DNA from: Anomaloglossus baeobatrachus
Lineage: Eukaryota > Chordata > Amphibia > Anura > Aromobatidae
Assembly: GCF_048569485.1 (NCBI RefSeq)
Contig: NC_134358.1
Span: forward strand, 244,647,451-244,711,450
Direction of reading: 5' to 3'
DNA: 64,000 bases
A program made the position numbers and the translations under genes. Of this stretch, positions 34,768-45,938 are shown piece by piece. The notes below the pieces were generated by a model. It saw nothing but the letters and a program-made list of their open reading frames with translations. It had not been told where the DNA came from and made no database searches. Each line of letters opens with the position of its first letter. The stretch's first letter is position 1.

Positions 34768-35805
34768 ATGCGGTCTAAGGAACTCTCAATTGAGGTGAAG
34801 CAGAACATCCTGAGGCTGAAAAAAAAAGAAAAAATCCGTCAGAGAGATAGCAGACATGCTTGGAGTAGCAATATCAACAGTCAGGTACATTCTGAGAAAA
34901 AAGGAATTGACTGGTGAGCTTGGGAACTCAAAAAGGCCTGGGCGTCCACGGATGACAACAGTGGTGGATGATCGCCGCATACTTTCTTTGGTGAAGAAGA
35001 ACCCGTTCACAACATCAACTGAAGTCCAGAACACTCTCAGTGAAGTAGGTGTATCTGTCTCTAAGTCAACAGTAAAGAGAAGACTCCATGAAAGTAAATA
35101 CAAAGGGTTCACATCTAGATGCAAACCATTCATCAATTCCAAAAATAGACAGGCCAGAGTTACATTTGCTGAAAAACACCTCATGAAGCCAGCTCAGTTC
35201 TGGAAAAGTATTCTATGGACAGATGAGACAAAGATCAACCTGTACCAGAATGATGGGAAGAAAAAAGTTTGGAGAAGAAAGGGAACGGCACATGATCCAA
35301 GGCACACCACATCCTCTGTAAAACATGGTGGAGGCAACGTGATGGCATGGGCATGCATGGCTTTCAATGGCACTGGGTCACTTGTGTTTATTGATGACAT
35401 AACAGCAGACAAGAGTAGCCGGATGAATTCTGAAGTGTACCGGGATATACTTTCAGCCCAGATTCAGCCAAATGCCGCAAAGTTGATCGGACGGCGCTTC
35501 ATAGTACAGATGGACAATGACCCCAAGCATACAGCCAAAGCTACCCAGGAGTTCATGAGTGCAAAAAAGTGGAACATTCTGCAATGGCCAAGTCAATGAC
35601 CAGATCTTAACCCAATTGAGCATGCATTTCACTTGCTCAAATCCAGACTTAAGACGGAAAGACCCACAAACAAGCAAGACCTGAAGGCTGCGGCTGTAAA
35701 GGCCTGGCAAAGCATTAAGAAGGAGGAAACCCAGCGTTTGGTGATGTCCATGGGTTCCAGACTTAAGGCAGTGATTGCCTCCAAAGGATTCGCAACAAAA
35801 TATTG
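34768..35805 (+). pseudogene. Tc1-like DD34E transposase, two defects
   Basis: The ATG at 34,768 starts MRSKELSIEVKQNILRLKKK. A frameshift in the A-rich run near 34,818-34,835 moves the reading to the frame that stays open from 34,856. That frame shows the rest of the paired-like domain, the GRPR AT-hook-like motif (KRPGRPRMTT) and the catalytic core: WTDETK, QMDND and PIEH with 34 residues between the last two. One stop (TGA, 35,597-35,599) replaces the serine expected in [13 protein letters not shown]. The frame resumes to FATKY and a stop at about 35,805. With only two visible defects this is a recent copy. Confidence 0.92.
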
Positions 35806-36373
35806 AAAATAAAAATATTTTGTTTGGGTTTAGTTTATTTGTCCAATTATTTTTGACCTCCTAAAATGTGGAGTGTTTGTAAAGAAATGTGTACAATTCC
35901 TACAATTTCTATCAGATATTTTTGTTCAAACCTTCAAATTAAACGTTACAATCTGCACTTGAATTCTGTTGTAGAGGTTTCATTTCAAATCCAATGTGGT
36001 GGCATGCAGAGCCCAACTCGCGAAAATTGTGTCACTGTCCAAATATTTCTGGACCTAACTGTAATCAATAAGGCCCCTATGCATTTGTTTGCATAACTAA
36101 TGTAACTAATCACTTATTCTGTTTGTTCCTAAAATGGAACAGACAAACTTAATGTCTGGACATCTTAGCATAAGCCCTGACTGCATTAGAGCTTATGCCC
36201 ATGGCAAAGCCATAGGCTTTCTGTAGGTCACTACAGTATAGTGGGTAAATATTCTTCCCACTGGCTATTGTTTCTACAAAAAAATACTTGTATAGAACAG
36301 CAGCAGAATGATTCTCTATCAGATTTCATATGACTGATGAATAAAGAAGGGAATTTTGTTTACTTACCGTAAA

Positions 36374-36535
36374 TTCCTTTTCTTCTAGCTCCAATTGGGA
36401 GACCCAGACAATTGGGTGTATAGCTACTGCCTCCGGAGGCCGCACAAAGTACTACACTTAAAAGTGTAAGGCCCCTCCCCTTCTGGCTATACACCCCCCC
36501 GTGGGAGCACGGGTCCCTCAGTTTTAGTGCAAAAG
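36374..36535. repeat. DIRS left inverted terminal repeat
   Basis: Shares CACTTAAAAGTGTAAGGCCC and CCGTGGGAGCACGGGTCCCT with the complement of the right terminus at about 42,250-42,398. Confidence 0.9.
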
Positions 36536-36675
36536 CAAGAAGGAGGAAAGCCAATAACTGTTTCAAAAACAAATTCAATCCGATAAACAATATCGGAGAA
36601 CGTAACTTATCAACATGAACAACATGTGCACCCGAAAAACAAATACCCTAAGAAAAAACAGGGCGGGTGCTGGGT

Positions 36676-36770
36676 CTCCCAATTGGAGCTAGAAGAAAAG
36701 GAATTTACGGTAAGTAAACAAAATTCCCTTCTTCTTTTTCGCTCCTAATTGGGAGACCCAGACAATTGGG
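36676..36770. repeat. DIRS internal complementary region
   Basis: The first part is the complement of the element's left outer end (36,350-36,410) and the second part matches the complement of the right outer end (about 42,370-42,411). It is the template thought to help circularise DIRS cDNA (family knowledge). Confidence 0.88.
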
Positions 36771-36837
36771 ACGTCCAAAAGCAGTCCCTGGGTGGGTAAA
36801 AGAATACCTCGTGATCGGGCTGTCAGGCAGCCCTTTC

Positions 36838-39800
36838 TTACAGGTGGGCCACCGCCGCCTGCAGGACTTGTCTACCTAGGCTGGCATCCGCCGAAGCGTA
36901 GGTATGCACCTGATAATGCTTGGTAAAAGTGTGCAGACTCGACCAGGTAGCCGCCTGGCACACCTGCTGAGCCGTAGCCTGATGCCGTAATGCCCAGGAC
37001 GCACCCACGGCTCTGGTAGAATGGGCCTTCAGTCCAGAAGGAGTCGGAAGCCCAGCAGAACGGTAGGCGTGAAGAATTGGTTCCTTGATCCACCGCGCAA
37101 GGGTGGATTTGGAAGCTTGCGACCCTTTATGCTGACCAGCGACCAGGATAAAGAGTGCATCCGAACGGCGCAGAGGCGCCTTGCGGGAGATGTAGATCCT
37201 GAGTGCTCTCACCAGGTCCAACAGATGCAAACCCTTTTCAAATTGGTGAACTGGATGCGGACACAAAGATGGTAAAGTGATATCCTGATTGAGATGAAAG
37301 GAAGATACCACCTTGGGAAGAAACTCTGGAATTGGACGCAGTACTACCTTGTCTTGGTGAAACACCAGGAAGGGAGATTTGCAAGATAACGCCGCCAGCT
37401 CTGACACTCTCCGAAGAGACGTGACCGCCACCAGAAAAGCCACTTTCTGTGAAAGCCGAGAAAAGGAAATCTCCTTCATAGGCTCGAAAGGTGGCTTCTG
37501 GAGAGCAATCAGAACCTTGTTCAGATCCCAGGGTTCCAATGGCCGCTTGTAAGGGGGAACGATATGACAAACCCCTTGCAGGAACGTGCGTACCTTAGGA
37601 AGTCGCGCCAGGCGCTTCTGAAAGAATACGGATAGCGCAGAGACTTGTCCTTTAAGGGAGCTAGGCGACAAACCTTTTTCCAACCCAGACTGCAGGAAGG
37701 AAAGAAAAATAGGCAATGCAAATGGCCAGGGAGAAACTCCCTGAGCAGAGCACCAAGATAAGAATATCTTCCACGTTCTGTGGTAGATCTTGGCGGAGGA
37801 TGGTTTCCTAGCCTGTCTCATGGTGGCAACAACATCATGAGATAAACCTGAGGTCCCTAGGATCCAGGACTCAATGGCCACACAGTCAGGTTCAGGGCCG
37901 CAGAATTCAGATGGAAAAACGGCCCTTGAGACAGCAAGTCTGGACGGCCTGGTAGCGCCCACGGTTGTCCTATCGTGAGATGCCACAGATCCGGGTACCA
38001 CGACCTCCTTGGCCAGTCTGGAGCGACGAGAATGGCGCAACGGCAGTCGGACCTGATTTTGCGGAGCACTCTGGGCAACAATGCCAGAGGTGGGAACACA
38101 TAAGGTAGTCGGAACTGCGACCAATCCTGAACTAAGGCGTCTGCCGCCAGAGCTCGGTGATCGTGAGACCGTGCCATGAACACCGGGACCTTGTTGTTGT
38201 GCCGTGACGCCATCAGGTCGACGTCCGGCATCCCCCAGCGGCGACAGATCTCCTGAAACACGTCCGGGTGAAGGGACCATTCCCCTGCGTCCATGCCCTG
38301 GCGACTGAGAAAGTCTGCTTCCCAGTTTTCCACGCCTGGGATGTGAACTGCGGATATGGTGGATGCTGTGTTTTCCACCCACGTCAGAATCCGCCGGACT
38401 TCTTGAAAGGCTTGCCGACTGCGTGTTCCCCCTTGGTGGTTGATGTACGCCACCGCTGTGGAATTGTCCGACTGAATCCGGATCTGCTTGCCCTCCAGCC
38501 ACTGTTGGAAGGCTCGCAGAGCAAGATAGACTGCTCTGATTTCCAGCACATTGATCTGAAGGGTGGACTCTCTCTGAGTCCACGTACCCTGAGCCCTGTG
38601 GTGAAGAAACACTGCTCCCCACCCTGATAGGCTCGCATCTGTCGTGACCACCGCCCAGGATGGGGGTAGGAACGACTTTCCTTTTGACAATGAGGTGGGA
38701 AGAAGCCACCATCGGAGAGAGTCCTTGGCTGCCTGAGAGAGGGAGACATCCCTGTCGAGGGACGTCGACTTCCCGTCCCATTGGCGGAGAATGTCCCATT
38801 GTAGAGGGCGCAGATGAAACTGCGCGAAAGGGACTGCTTCCATTGCTGCCACCATCTTCCCTAGGAAATGCATGAGGCGCCTCAAGGAGTGGGACTGGTT
38901 CTGCAGGAGAGATTGCACCCCTGTCTGCAGAGAGCACTGCTTGTCCAGTGGAAGCTTCACTATCGCTGAGAGAGTATGAAACTCCATGCCAAGATATGTT
39001 AGTGATTGGGTCGGGGTTAGATTTGACTTTGAAAAGTTGATAATCCACCCGAAACTCTGGAGGAGTCTTCAGCGCCACGTCCAGACTGTGTTGGCATGCC
39101 TCTTGAGAGGGTGCCTTTATAAGTAGATCGTCCAAATACGGGATCACGGAGTGACCCTGCGAGTGCAGGACAGCTACTACTGCTGCCATGACCTTGGTGA
39201 AGACCCGAGGGGCTGTTGCCAGCCCGAAAGGTAACGCTACGAACTGCAGGTGTTCGCTTTCTATAACGAAGCGTAGAAAACGCTGATGCTCTGGCGCAAT
39301 CGGCACGTGAAGATAAGCATCTTTGATGTCTATTGATGCTAAGAAATCTCCTTGAGACATTGAGGCTATGACGGAGCGTAGAGATTCCATCCGGAACCTC
39401 CTGGTTTTAACGTGTTTGTTGAGCAACTTTAGATCCAGGACGGGCCGAAAGGACCCGTCCTTCTTTGGCACCACAAACAGATTGGAGTAAAAACCGTGAC
39501 CTTGTTCCTGAAGAGGAACGGAAGTCACCACTCCTTCCGCCTTTAGAGCGGCCACCGCCTGCAGCAGAGCATCGGCTCGGTCGGGCGGTGGGGAAGTTCT
39601 GAAGAAACGAGTTGGAGGACGAGAGCTGAACTCTATCCTGTACCCGTGAGACAGAATGTCCTTCACCCAACGGTCTTTGACCTGTGACAGCCAAATGTCG
39701 CCAAAGCGGGAGAGCCTGCCACCGACCGAGGATGCGGAGAGAGGAGGCTGAAAGTCATGAGGAAGCCGTCTTGGTAACGGTTCTTCCTGCTGTCTTTTTT

Positions 39801-40005
39801 GGGCGTGACTGAGTCCGCCAAGAATCTGAGCCTCTCTGATCCTTTTGAGTCCTTTTGGACGAGGAGAATTGGGACCTGCCTGAGCCTCGAAAGGACCGAA
39901 AACCAGACTGACCCCTCCTTTGTTGGGGCTTGTTTTGTCTGTGTTGAGGTAAGGATGAGTCCTTACCCTTGGAGTGTTTAATGATTTCATCCAAACGCTC
40001 CCCAA
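36838..40005 (-). CDS. DIRS pol region: reverse transcriptase, RNase H, tyrosine recombinase
   Basis: Minus-strand coding region of the DIRS element. In order there is reverse transcriptase (about 39,750-39,000; FVVPKKDGSFRPVLDLKLLN, DIKDAYLHVPI and the YLDD catalytic box), RNase H (about 38,650-38,200; TTDASLSGWGAV and SDNSTAVAYINHQGGT), and a tyrosine recombinase (about 37,850-36,840; the catalytic-type TSLRRVSELAAL and HSTRAVGASWA blocks). The recombinase replaces the integrase of LTR elements and inserts the circular cDNA without target duplication. Domains of this family commonly lie in overlapping frames. Confidence 0.88.
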   Translation of the reverse strand: MGSVWMKSLNTPRVRTHPYLNTDKTSPNKGGVSLVFGPFEAQAGPNSPRPKGLKRIREAQILGGLSHAQKRQQEEPLPRRLPHDFQPPLSASSVGGRLSRFGDIWLSQVKDRWVKDILSHGYRIEFSSRPPTRFFRTSPPPDRADALLQAVAALKAEGVVTSVPLQEQGHGFYSNLFVVPKKDGSFRPVLDLKLLNKHVKTRRFRMESLRSVIASMSQGDFLASIDIKDAYLHVPIAPEHQRFLRFVIESEHLQFVALPFGLATAPRVFTKVMAAVVAVLHSQGHSVIPYLDDLLIKAPSQEACQHSLDVALKTPPEFRVDYQLFKVKSNPDPITNISWHGVSYSLSDSEASTGQAVLSADRGAISPAEPVPLLEAPHAFPREDGGSNGSSPFRAVSSAPSTMGHSPPMGREVDVPRQGCLPLSGSQGLSPMVASSHLIVKRKVVPTPILGGGHDRCEPIRVGSSVSSPQGSGYVDSERVHPSDQCAGNQSSLSCSASLPTVAGGQADPDSVGQFHSGGVHQPPRGNTQSASLSRSPADSDVGGKHSIHHIRSSHPRRGKLGSRLSQSPGHGRRGMVPSPGRVSGDLSPLGDAGRRPDGVTAQQQGPGVHGTVSRSPSSGGRRLSSGLVAVPTTLCVPTSGIVAQSAPQNQVRLPLRHSRRSRLAKEVVVPGSVASHDRTTVGATRPSRLAVSRAVFPSEFCGPEPDCVAIESWILGTSGLSHDVVATMRQARKPSSAKIYHRTWKIFLSWCSAQGVSPWPFALPIFLSFLQSGLEKGLSPSSLKGQVSALSVFFQKRLARLPKVRTFLQGVCHIVPPYKRPLEPWDLNKVLIALQKPPFEPMKEISFSRLSQKVAFLVAVTSLRRVSELAALSCKSPFLVFHQDKVVLRPIPEFLPKVVSSFHLNQDITLPSLCPHPVHQFEKGLHLLDLVRALRIYISRKAPLRRSDALFILVAGQHKGSQASKSTLARWIKEPILHAYRSAGLPTPSGLKAHSTRAVGASWALRHQATAQQVCQAATWSSLHTFTKHYQVHTYASADASLGRQVLQAAVAHL

Positions 40006-41245
40006 ACAATCGGTCGCGAGAAAAAGGCAAACTGGTTAAGCACTTCTTGGAAGCAGAATCTGCCTTCCATTCTCTCAACCACAGGGCTCTGCGCAAAACC
40101 ACGGAGTTGGCTGACGCCACCGCCGTACGGCTCGTAGAGTCCAGGACAGCATTAATCGCGTAAGACGCGAATGCAGACATTTGAGAGGTCAATGGTGCCA
40201 CCTGCGGGGCAGATGTACGTGTGACCGAGTCGACTTGTATAAGCCCAGCTGAAATGGCTTGGAGTGCCCATACGGCTGCAAAAGCTGGCGCCAACGACGC
40301 TCCAATAGCTTCATAGATGGATTTCAGCCAGAGCTCCATCTGCCTGTCAGTGGCATCTTTAAGTGCCGCTCCATCTTCTACTGCAACTAAAGATCTAGCT
40401 GCAAGCCTGGAGATTGGAGGGTCCACCTTGGGACACTGGGTCCAACCCTTGACCACGTCAGGGGGAAAAGGATAGCGTGTATCTTTAAGCCGTTTAGAAA
40501 ACCGCTTCTCAGGATAAGCGTGGTGTTTCTGGATTGCATCTCTAAAGTCAGAGTGGTCCAGAAAAGTGCTTAATTTACGCTTGGGATATCTGAAATGGAA
40601 TTTCTCCTGCTGTGAAGCTGCCTCCTCCGCAAAAAGAGCTGGCGGGGAAATATCTAACATCCTATTGATGGACGCTATAAGATCATTCACTATGGCGTCA
40701 CCATCCGGTGTATCCAGATTGAGAGCGGTCCCAGGATCAGAATCTTGATCAGTTACATCCGCCTCATCACCCATAGATTCGTCCCGCTGGGATCCTGACC
40801 AGTGAGACGAAGTTGAGGGCCCCTCATACCGAGCCCGCTTAGGTTGTCTGGGACTGTTGTCTGAGTCAGAATCGTCACCCTGGGGTGCATGTGACACCCC
40901 CGGAGCTTGGAAGTGTTCCAGCTGAGGGGGACCAGGGAGCAATGATGCCACAGTGTCCATGGTCTGAGATACTGGTCTAGACTGCAATGTTTCAAGAATC
41001 TTTGACATGGTCATAGACAATCTGTCAGCAAAAGCTGCAAACTCCGTTCCTGTCACCTGGACAGCATTCACAGGTGGTACACTCTGGGTCACGTCCAGCA
41101 GAGGCCCCGGCTGTGCAAGTTGCACAGGGGCCGAGCACTGCACACAATGGGGGTCAGTGGAACCTGCCGGTAGAGCAGCCCCACATGCGGTACAGGCAGC
41201 ATATAATGTCTGTGCCTTGGCACCCTTGCGTTTTGCGGACGACAT
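39755..41245 (-). CDS. DIRS ORF1, Gag-like protein
   Basis: A 496-residue frame starting MSSAKRKGAKAQTLYAACTA with a CxxC...CxxC zinc-ribbon-like pair near residues 18-38 (CTACGAAL and HCVQC). A central region follows with DILIAS-type helices and a basic, Q/S/R-rich end. It lies upstream of the pol region and overlaps it slightly, as expected for the Gag-like ORF1 of vertebrate DIRS elements. Open throughout. Confidence 0.8.
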   Translation of the reverse strand: MSSAKRKGAKAQTLYAACTACGAALPAGSTDPHCVQCSAPVQLAQPGPLLDVTQSVPPVNAVQVTGTEFAAFADRLSMTMSKILETLQSRPVSQTMDTVASLLPGPPQLEHFQAPGVSHAPQGDDSDSDNSPRQPKRARYEGPSTSSHWSGSQRDESMGDEADVTDQDSDPGTALNLDTPDGDAIVNDLIASINRMLDISPPALFAEEAASQQEKFHFRYPKRKLSTFLDHSDFRDAIQKHHAYPEKRFSKRLKDTRYPFPPDVVKGWTQCPKVDPPISRLAARSLVAVEDGAALKDATDRQMELWLKSIYEAIGASLAPAFAAVWALQAISAGLIQVDSVTRTSAPQVAPLTSQMSAFASYAINAVLDSTSRTAVASANSVVLRRALWLREWKADSASKKCLTSLPFSRDRLFGERLDEIIKHSKGKDSSLPQHRQNKPQQRRGQSGFRSFRGSGRSQFSSSKRTQKDQRGSDSWRTQSRPKKTAGRTVTKTASS

Positions 41246-42249
41246 GCTGTTGCCTCCTTGTAATCTAGGAGGGTATATAGCCGAGAATCACCAGCGACCG
41301 TACAGTACAAAGTATTTGCAAACACAAAATACTCAGTATACAAACGGCACAAGTGGGGGTGAGCCCTTGAGGGCTGCTTACCGCCCGCTGAACAGCGGGT
41401 ATGAGGCCGTAGAATCCCGTGTCTGGGTCTCCCCGTCTCCCCTCTGCAGTTCAGCGTGCAGGCAGGAATGGCTGCCGGCGTTCAGTGAAGAGGGGCGGAC
41501 CGTGGGTGTGCCACAAACAAAGTGCGGGAAACTGCGTCCTACTGTGCCTGGTGTGAGGGCTGGAGTATGTAAAAAAGACTCCAGCCCTCAGCGCTGATGC
41601 TCTGTACAGCGTCCCGCCCTCCTCCTGACTGGCAGGTGCGGAGGCGGGAACGAACGAACTAGGCCGCAAAAGCCGGGGACTGTAGTAATAAGCGCGGCCG
41701 TGATATATGCACGGTCAGCGCGGAAGTCCCCGGCGCACCACAAGTCCCAGCCGTGTCGCAGTCCCAGCGGCCGGCGCGACCGTTCTCCCTGAGTCTACCC
41801 ACTCAGCTAAGCTGAAGTGAGGAAATGGCACAAGCGCAGCAGCGCTGTTGTCCCCGGCGCACTAACACACCCAGCAATGCTGCGGTGTGCGCGCGTATGC
41901 ACGGGGACACAGAGTACCTTGACGGAGCAGGGCCATGTCCCTGACGATACTCAGCTCCATATCCAGCGGCTTCTCCAGGGGCTGTGGATGGAGCACGGTC
42001 TCAGTGCCTGGAGACCGGTAAAATCCCACTTCGCCCAGAGCCCTAATGGGGGTGGGGAAGGAATCAGCATGTGGGCTCCAGCCTCCGTACCCGCAATGGG
42101 TACCTCAACCTTAACAAGCACCACCGACAGAAAGTGGGGTGAGAAGGGAGCATGCTGGGGGCCCTGTATGGGCCCTCTTTTCTTCCATCCGACATAGTCA
42201 GCAGCTGCTGCTGACTAAATAGTGGAGCTATGCGTGCGTGTCTGACCTC

Positions 42250-42411
42250 CTTCGCACAAAGCAAAAACTGAGGGACCCGTGCTCCCACGGGGGGGTGTAT
42301 AGCCAGAAGGGGAGGGGCCTTACACTTTTAAGTGTAGTACTTTGTGCGGCCTCCGGAGGCAGTAGCTATACACCCAATTGTCTGGGTCTCCCAATTAGGA
42401 GCGAAAAAGAA
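42250..42411. repeat. DIRS right inverted terminal repeat
   Basis: The complement of the left terminus, ending GGAGCGAAAAAGAAAAACC. The joined form of the two outer ends can be read in the internal complementary region, which places the right end at about 42,411. Confidence 0.88.
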
Positions 42412-42726
42412 AAACCTTTAAAAAACCTGAAGCTTCTTCATGAAGCAGGGGACATATGGTGGTATAGTATGTCATTATAAATTTTATTGGAACTAAGAAC
42501 AGCTCTATACAAGTGATAGTTGCATTAAGTCATAATACAGCCATGATCAAGAGGCTTACTTCTGTAAATTTGTGTATCCGCATCACCCCATTCTAGTTAG
42601 CCTGCAATTTCCACATATTTCCAATAGACATTTACTAGAATGGCTTTGTTCATAAGGATGTGAACCGCTAACTTTGAGACAATGTTTTGAATCTTAAGTA
42701 AGTGCCATGTTTTCTATTAATAATGG

Positions 42727-42771
<45 letters not shown>

Positions 42772-42884
42772 GCACAACAAGCATTGGATAGAAGATATAC
42801 TATTAATTAGCATTTATTTGATTTTTTTCATTTACAAACAAAGGCACATATTCAGTTCTATGTTAACAGATTAGACATTATATA
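42412..42884. other. No gene; (TA)n microsatellite at 42,731-42,767
   Basis: A short AT-rich stretch between the DIRS element and the next Tc1. The only structure seen is the TA run. Confidence 0.7.
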
Positions 42885-44473
42885 GAGTGGGGAAAATAAA
42901 CAATTGATACACTGTCGAGTTTTCCCACCTACAAAGAATGGAGAAGTCTGTATTTTTATTGTAGGTACACTTCAACTGTGACTGACAGAATCCCCCCAAA
43001 AATACAGAAAATCACATTGCATGATTTTTAAATAATTTACATTTTATTGCATGAAATAAGTATCTGCTACAATAGAAAAACAGAACTTAATATTTTGTAC
43101 AAAAACCTTTGTTTGCAATTACAGAAGTCAGATATTTCCTTTAGTTCTTGACCAGGTTTGTGCACACTGCAGCTGGGATTTTCTCCCACTCCTCCATACA
43201 GATCTTCTCCAGATCTTACAGGTTTCGGGGCTATCGCTGGACAACATTGAGCTTCAGCTCTCTCCAAAGATTTTCTATTCAGTTCTGGTCTGGAGACTGG
43301 CTAGACCTCTCTAGGACCTTGAAATGCTTCTAACGGAGCCACTCCTTAGTTGCACTGGTTGTGTGTTATGGGTCATTGTCATGCTGGAAGACCAAGCCAC
43401 AACTCATCTTCAATGCTCTTACTGAGGGAAGGAGATTGTTGGAAAAAATCTCACTATAAATGACCCCATTCATCCTCCCTTCAATACAGTGCAGTCGTCC
43501 TGTCCCCTTTGCAGAAATGCACCCCCAAAGTATGATGTTTTCACCCCCATGCTTCACAGTTGTGATGGTGATCTTGGGATTGTACTCATTATTCTTCTTC
43601 CTCCTAACATAGCGAGTGGAGTTGATACCAAAAGTTCTATTTTGGCCTAATCTGACCACATTACCTTCTCCCATGCCTCCTCTGGATCATTCAGATAATT
43701 ATTGGCAAACTTCAAATGGGTCTGGACATGTCCTGGTGTGAGCAGGGGAACCATGCGTGCCTGCTGGATTTTAATCCATGATGGTGCAGTGTGTTACTAA
43801 CAGTGATCTTTGAGATTGTGGTCCTAGCTCTCTTCAGGTCATTGACCAGGTCCTTCTGTGTAGTTCTGGGCTGATTCCTGAACTTTCTCAGAATCATCCT
43901 TACCCCATGAGGCGATATCTTACATACAGCCCCAGACGGAGTAAGCTTGACATTTATATTGTGTTTCTACCATTTTCTAATAATTGCACCCACAATTGTT
44001 GCCTTCTCAGCAAGCTGTTTGCATTGTCCTATAGCCCATCTCAAGTTTGTGCAGGTCTACAATTTTGATTCTGATGTCCTTAGACAGTTCCTTTGGCCTT
44101 GGCCATGGTGGAGACATTGGAGTATGATTGATTGAGTGTGTGGACCGGTGTCTTTTATACCGGTAATGAGTTCAAACAGGTGCAGTTAATACAAGTAATG
44201 ACTGCAGAGTAGGAGGACTTCTTAAAGAAAAAATAACAGGTCTGTGAGATCCAGAAATCTTGCTGGTTTGTAGGTGATCAAATACTTATTTCATGCAATA
44301 AAATGCAATTAATAATTTAAAAAACATACAATGTGATTTTCTGATTTTTTTGGAGGGATTCTGTATGTTACAGTTGAAGTGCACCTACGATAAAAATTAC
44401 AGATCTCTCCATTCTTTGCAGGTGGAAAAACTTGCAAAATAGACAGTGTTTCAAAAACTTATTTTCCCTACTG
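42885..44473 (-). mobile_element. Tc1-like transposon, same family as 6,497-12,674
   Basis: TA then GAGTGGGGAAAATAAACAAT on the left and TATTTTCCCTACTG then TA on the right, forming inverted ends. About 1.59 kb, uninterrupted. It supplies the uninterrupted sequence of the family, including the GTTTG site (about 43,157) where the Gypsy element entered the other copy. Confidence 0.9.
43087..44106 (-). pseudogene. Tc1-like transposase, decayed
   Basis: The reading starts at the ATG whose complement is at 44,104-44,106 (MAKAKGTV) and ends GFCTKY at 43,087. Remnants include the [20 protein letters not shown]-binding part (43,712-43,897) and [20 protein letters not shown] from the core (43,366-43,674). 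Several stops and frameshifts separate these pieces, so no enzyme can be made. Confidence 0.85.
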
Positions 44474-44509
44474 TATAAGGCATTGAAAAAAGCTAAAATG
44501 ATGAAAAAG

Positions 44510-44915
44510 TTAAAGATAATCTGTCACCAGGTTTTTGCGACATAATCAGAGAGTAGCATGATATAGAGACAGAGATCCCGTTTTTAGCAATGTATCATTT
44601 AATGGGTTGCTTGTTGTAATTTTGATAAAATTTCAGTTTTACCAGGAAGAAATTGGTAAACTTGTTGCCATGTAGTCCTCTACATTCATGAGCTCTGTAT
44701 AAACCTGCCCCCACCACTGATTGGCAGCTTAGTGTCTATACACAGTGTACAAAGAAAGCTGCCAATCAGTCAGTGTTGTGAATGGGGTTACACAGAGCTC
44801 AGCATTCAGTGATTTTATCAAAACATCAGCAATCAGCCCAGTGAGTGATACTTCGCTAGAATCAGGTTGTCTGAACCTACATCATGCTGCTCTCAGTAGC
44901 AAAAACCTGGTAATT
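44510..44915. mobile_element. Palindromic MITE
   Basis: The ends CACCAGGTTTTTGCGAC and GTAGCAAAAACCTGGT are inverted. The middle holds GATTGGCAGCTT and its complement AAGCTGCCAATC around a TACACAGTGTAC palindrome. Non-coding. Confidence 0.8.
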
Positions 44916-45376
44916 GGAATAACTCTACACAACAGAATCGATCCCAGGGTATATCTACAACTTCCCTTTTCTCCCTTTTCCAGCAGCAAAACTGCTTGCA
45001 CCAGGAACCGACTCCTCCACCACAACCTTTATTCCATGGTTAAATTCAAACTGCATTGCATCCATGAAGCTCGTGGCATCAAATGTGCTGTAATAGGCAG
45101 ACGCTCTGTCACTTCGCATGCACTTCTGAGGGAATGCAGAGATGTGTTCTGCTAACTCAATAGCACTCTGAAGGCCTGAAAGTAGTATAAAATGAAATAT
45201 TAACAGTAGTAATAATAATGCATTAGAACAAAGTCAAGTAAACAATACTTAGCTACAAAAAGCCAAACACAAAACTGTCATGTAAATCCAACTGTTTATA
45301 CATTAATAACGCCATAACATTATATTACTGACACGATATATGATGTATGAACAATATGTGATACTTTAGAGTCTAA
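44916..45376. other. No gene seen
   Basis: Short intergenic stretch without recognised features. Confidence 0.5.
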
Positions 45377-45938
45377 AGCATGCTTTACACGAGTCGATCT
45401 ATCGTGCGATAGCACGAGCGATCGTACCCGCCCCCGTCGTTTTTGCGTCACGAGCAAATCACTGCCCGTGGCGCATAAACTCGTTTAACCCCCGTCACAT
45501 GCACTTACCTTCCGGACGACCTCACTGTGGGCGACGAACGTCCACTTCCCGAAGTGGGAGGGACGTTCGGCGTCACACGGCAGCCGGCAAATAGAAGTGG
45601 AGGGGCGGAGATGAGCAGGATGTAAACATCCCGACCACCTTCTTCCTTCCACATAGCCAGCGGGTGCCGCGGGACGCAGGTAAGCTTTGTTCATCGTTCC
45701 CGTGGTGTCACACGGAGCAACGTGTGATGCCACGGAAACGATGAACAACCGGCGCCATTTTAATTAAACAATTTTATGAAACCTAGCGACGAGTACACGA
45801 CTCACGATTTGTGAGTGATACTGCGTCGCTAGGGGGTGTCACACGAGACGACATCGTGTACGATGCCGGATGTGCGTCACCAAAAACCGTGACCCCGACG
45901 ATGCATCGCACAATAGCTCGTCTCGTGTAAAGCACCCT
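45377..45938. mobile_element. GC-rich Harbinger-like MITE
   Basis: Inverted ends AGCATGCTTTACACGAG and CTCGTGTAAAGCACCCT. The interior shares the CATCCCGACCACCTTCTTCC and GCCGGATGTGCGTCACC blocks with the other GC-rich MITEs. The flanks TAA and TTA are both TWA but not identical. Confidence 0.78.

Larger units (their letters stand above)
31726..36061 (+). mobile_element. Tc1-like transposon (DD34E), interrupted by a Helitron
   Basis: TA precedes the left end CAGTCAGGGCCAGAAATATT and TA follows the right end AATATTTCTGGACCTAACTG. Left and right ends are inverted. Subtracting the Helitron (31,818-34,500) leaves about 1.65 kb, the normal Tc1 size. The transposase has few defects, so the copy is young. 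Confidence 0.93.
36346..42411 (-). mobile_element. DIRS-type tyrosine-recombinase retrotransposon
   Basis: About 6.07 kb. The termini are inverted: the segment at about 36,374-36,535 (containing AATTGGGAGACCCAGACAAT) reappears as its complement at about 42,250-42,410. An internal complementary region at about 36,676-36,770 holds the complements of the outer left end and the outer right end joined together, as DIRS elements are known to have. The minus-strand genes are a Gag-like protein, then reverse transcriptase, RNase H and tyrosine recombinase. The ends look complete and the frames are long, so it is near whole, with perhaps one or two breaks, and young. Confidence 0.92.
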
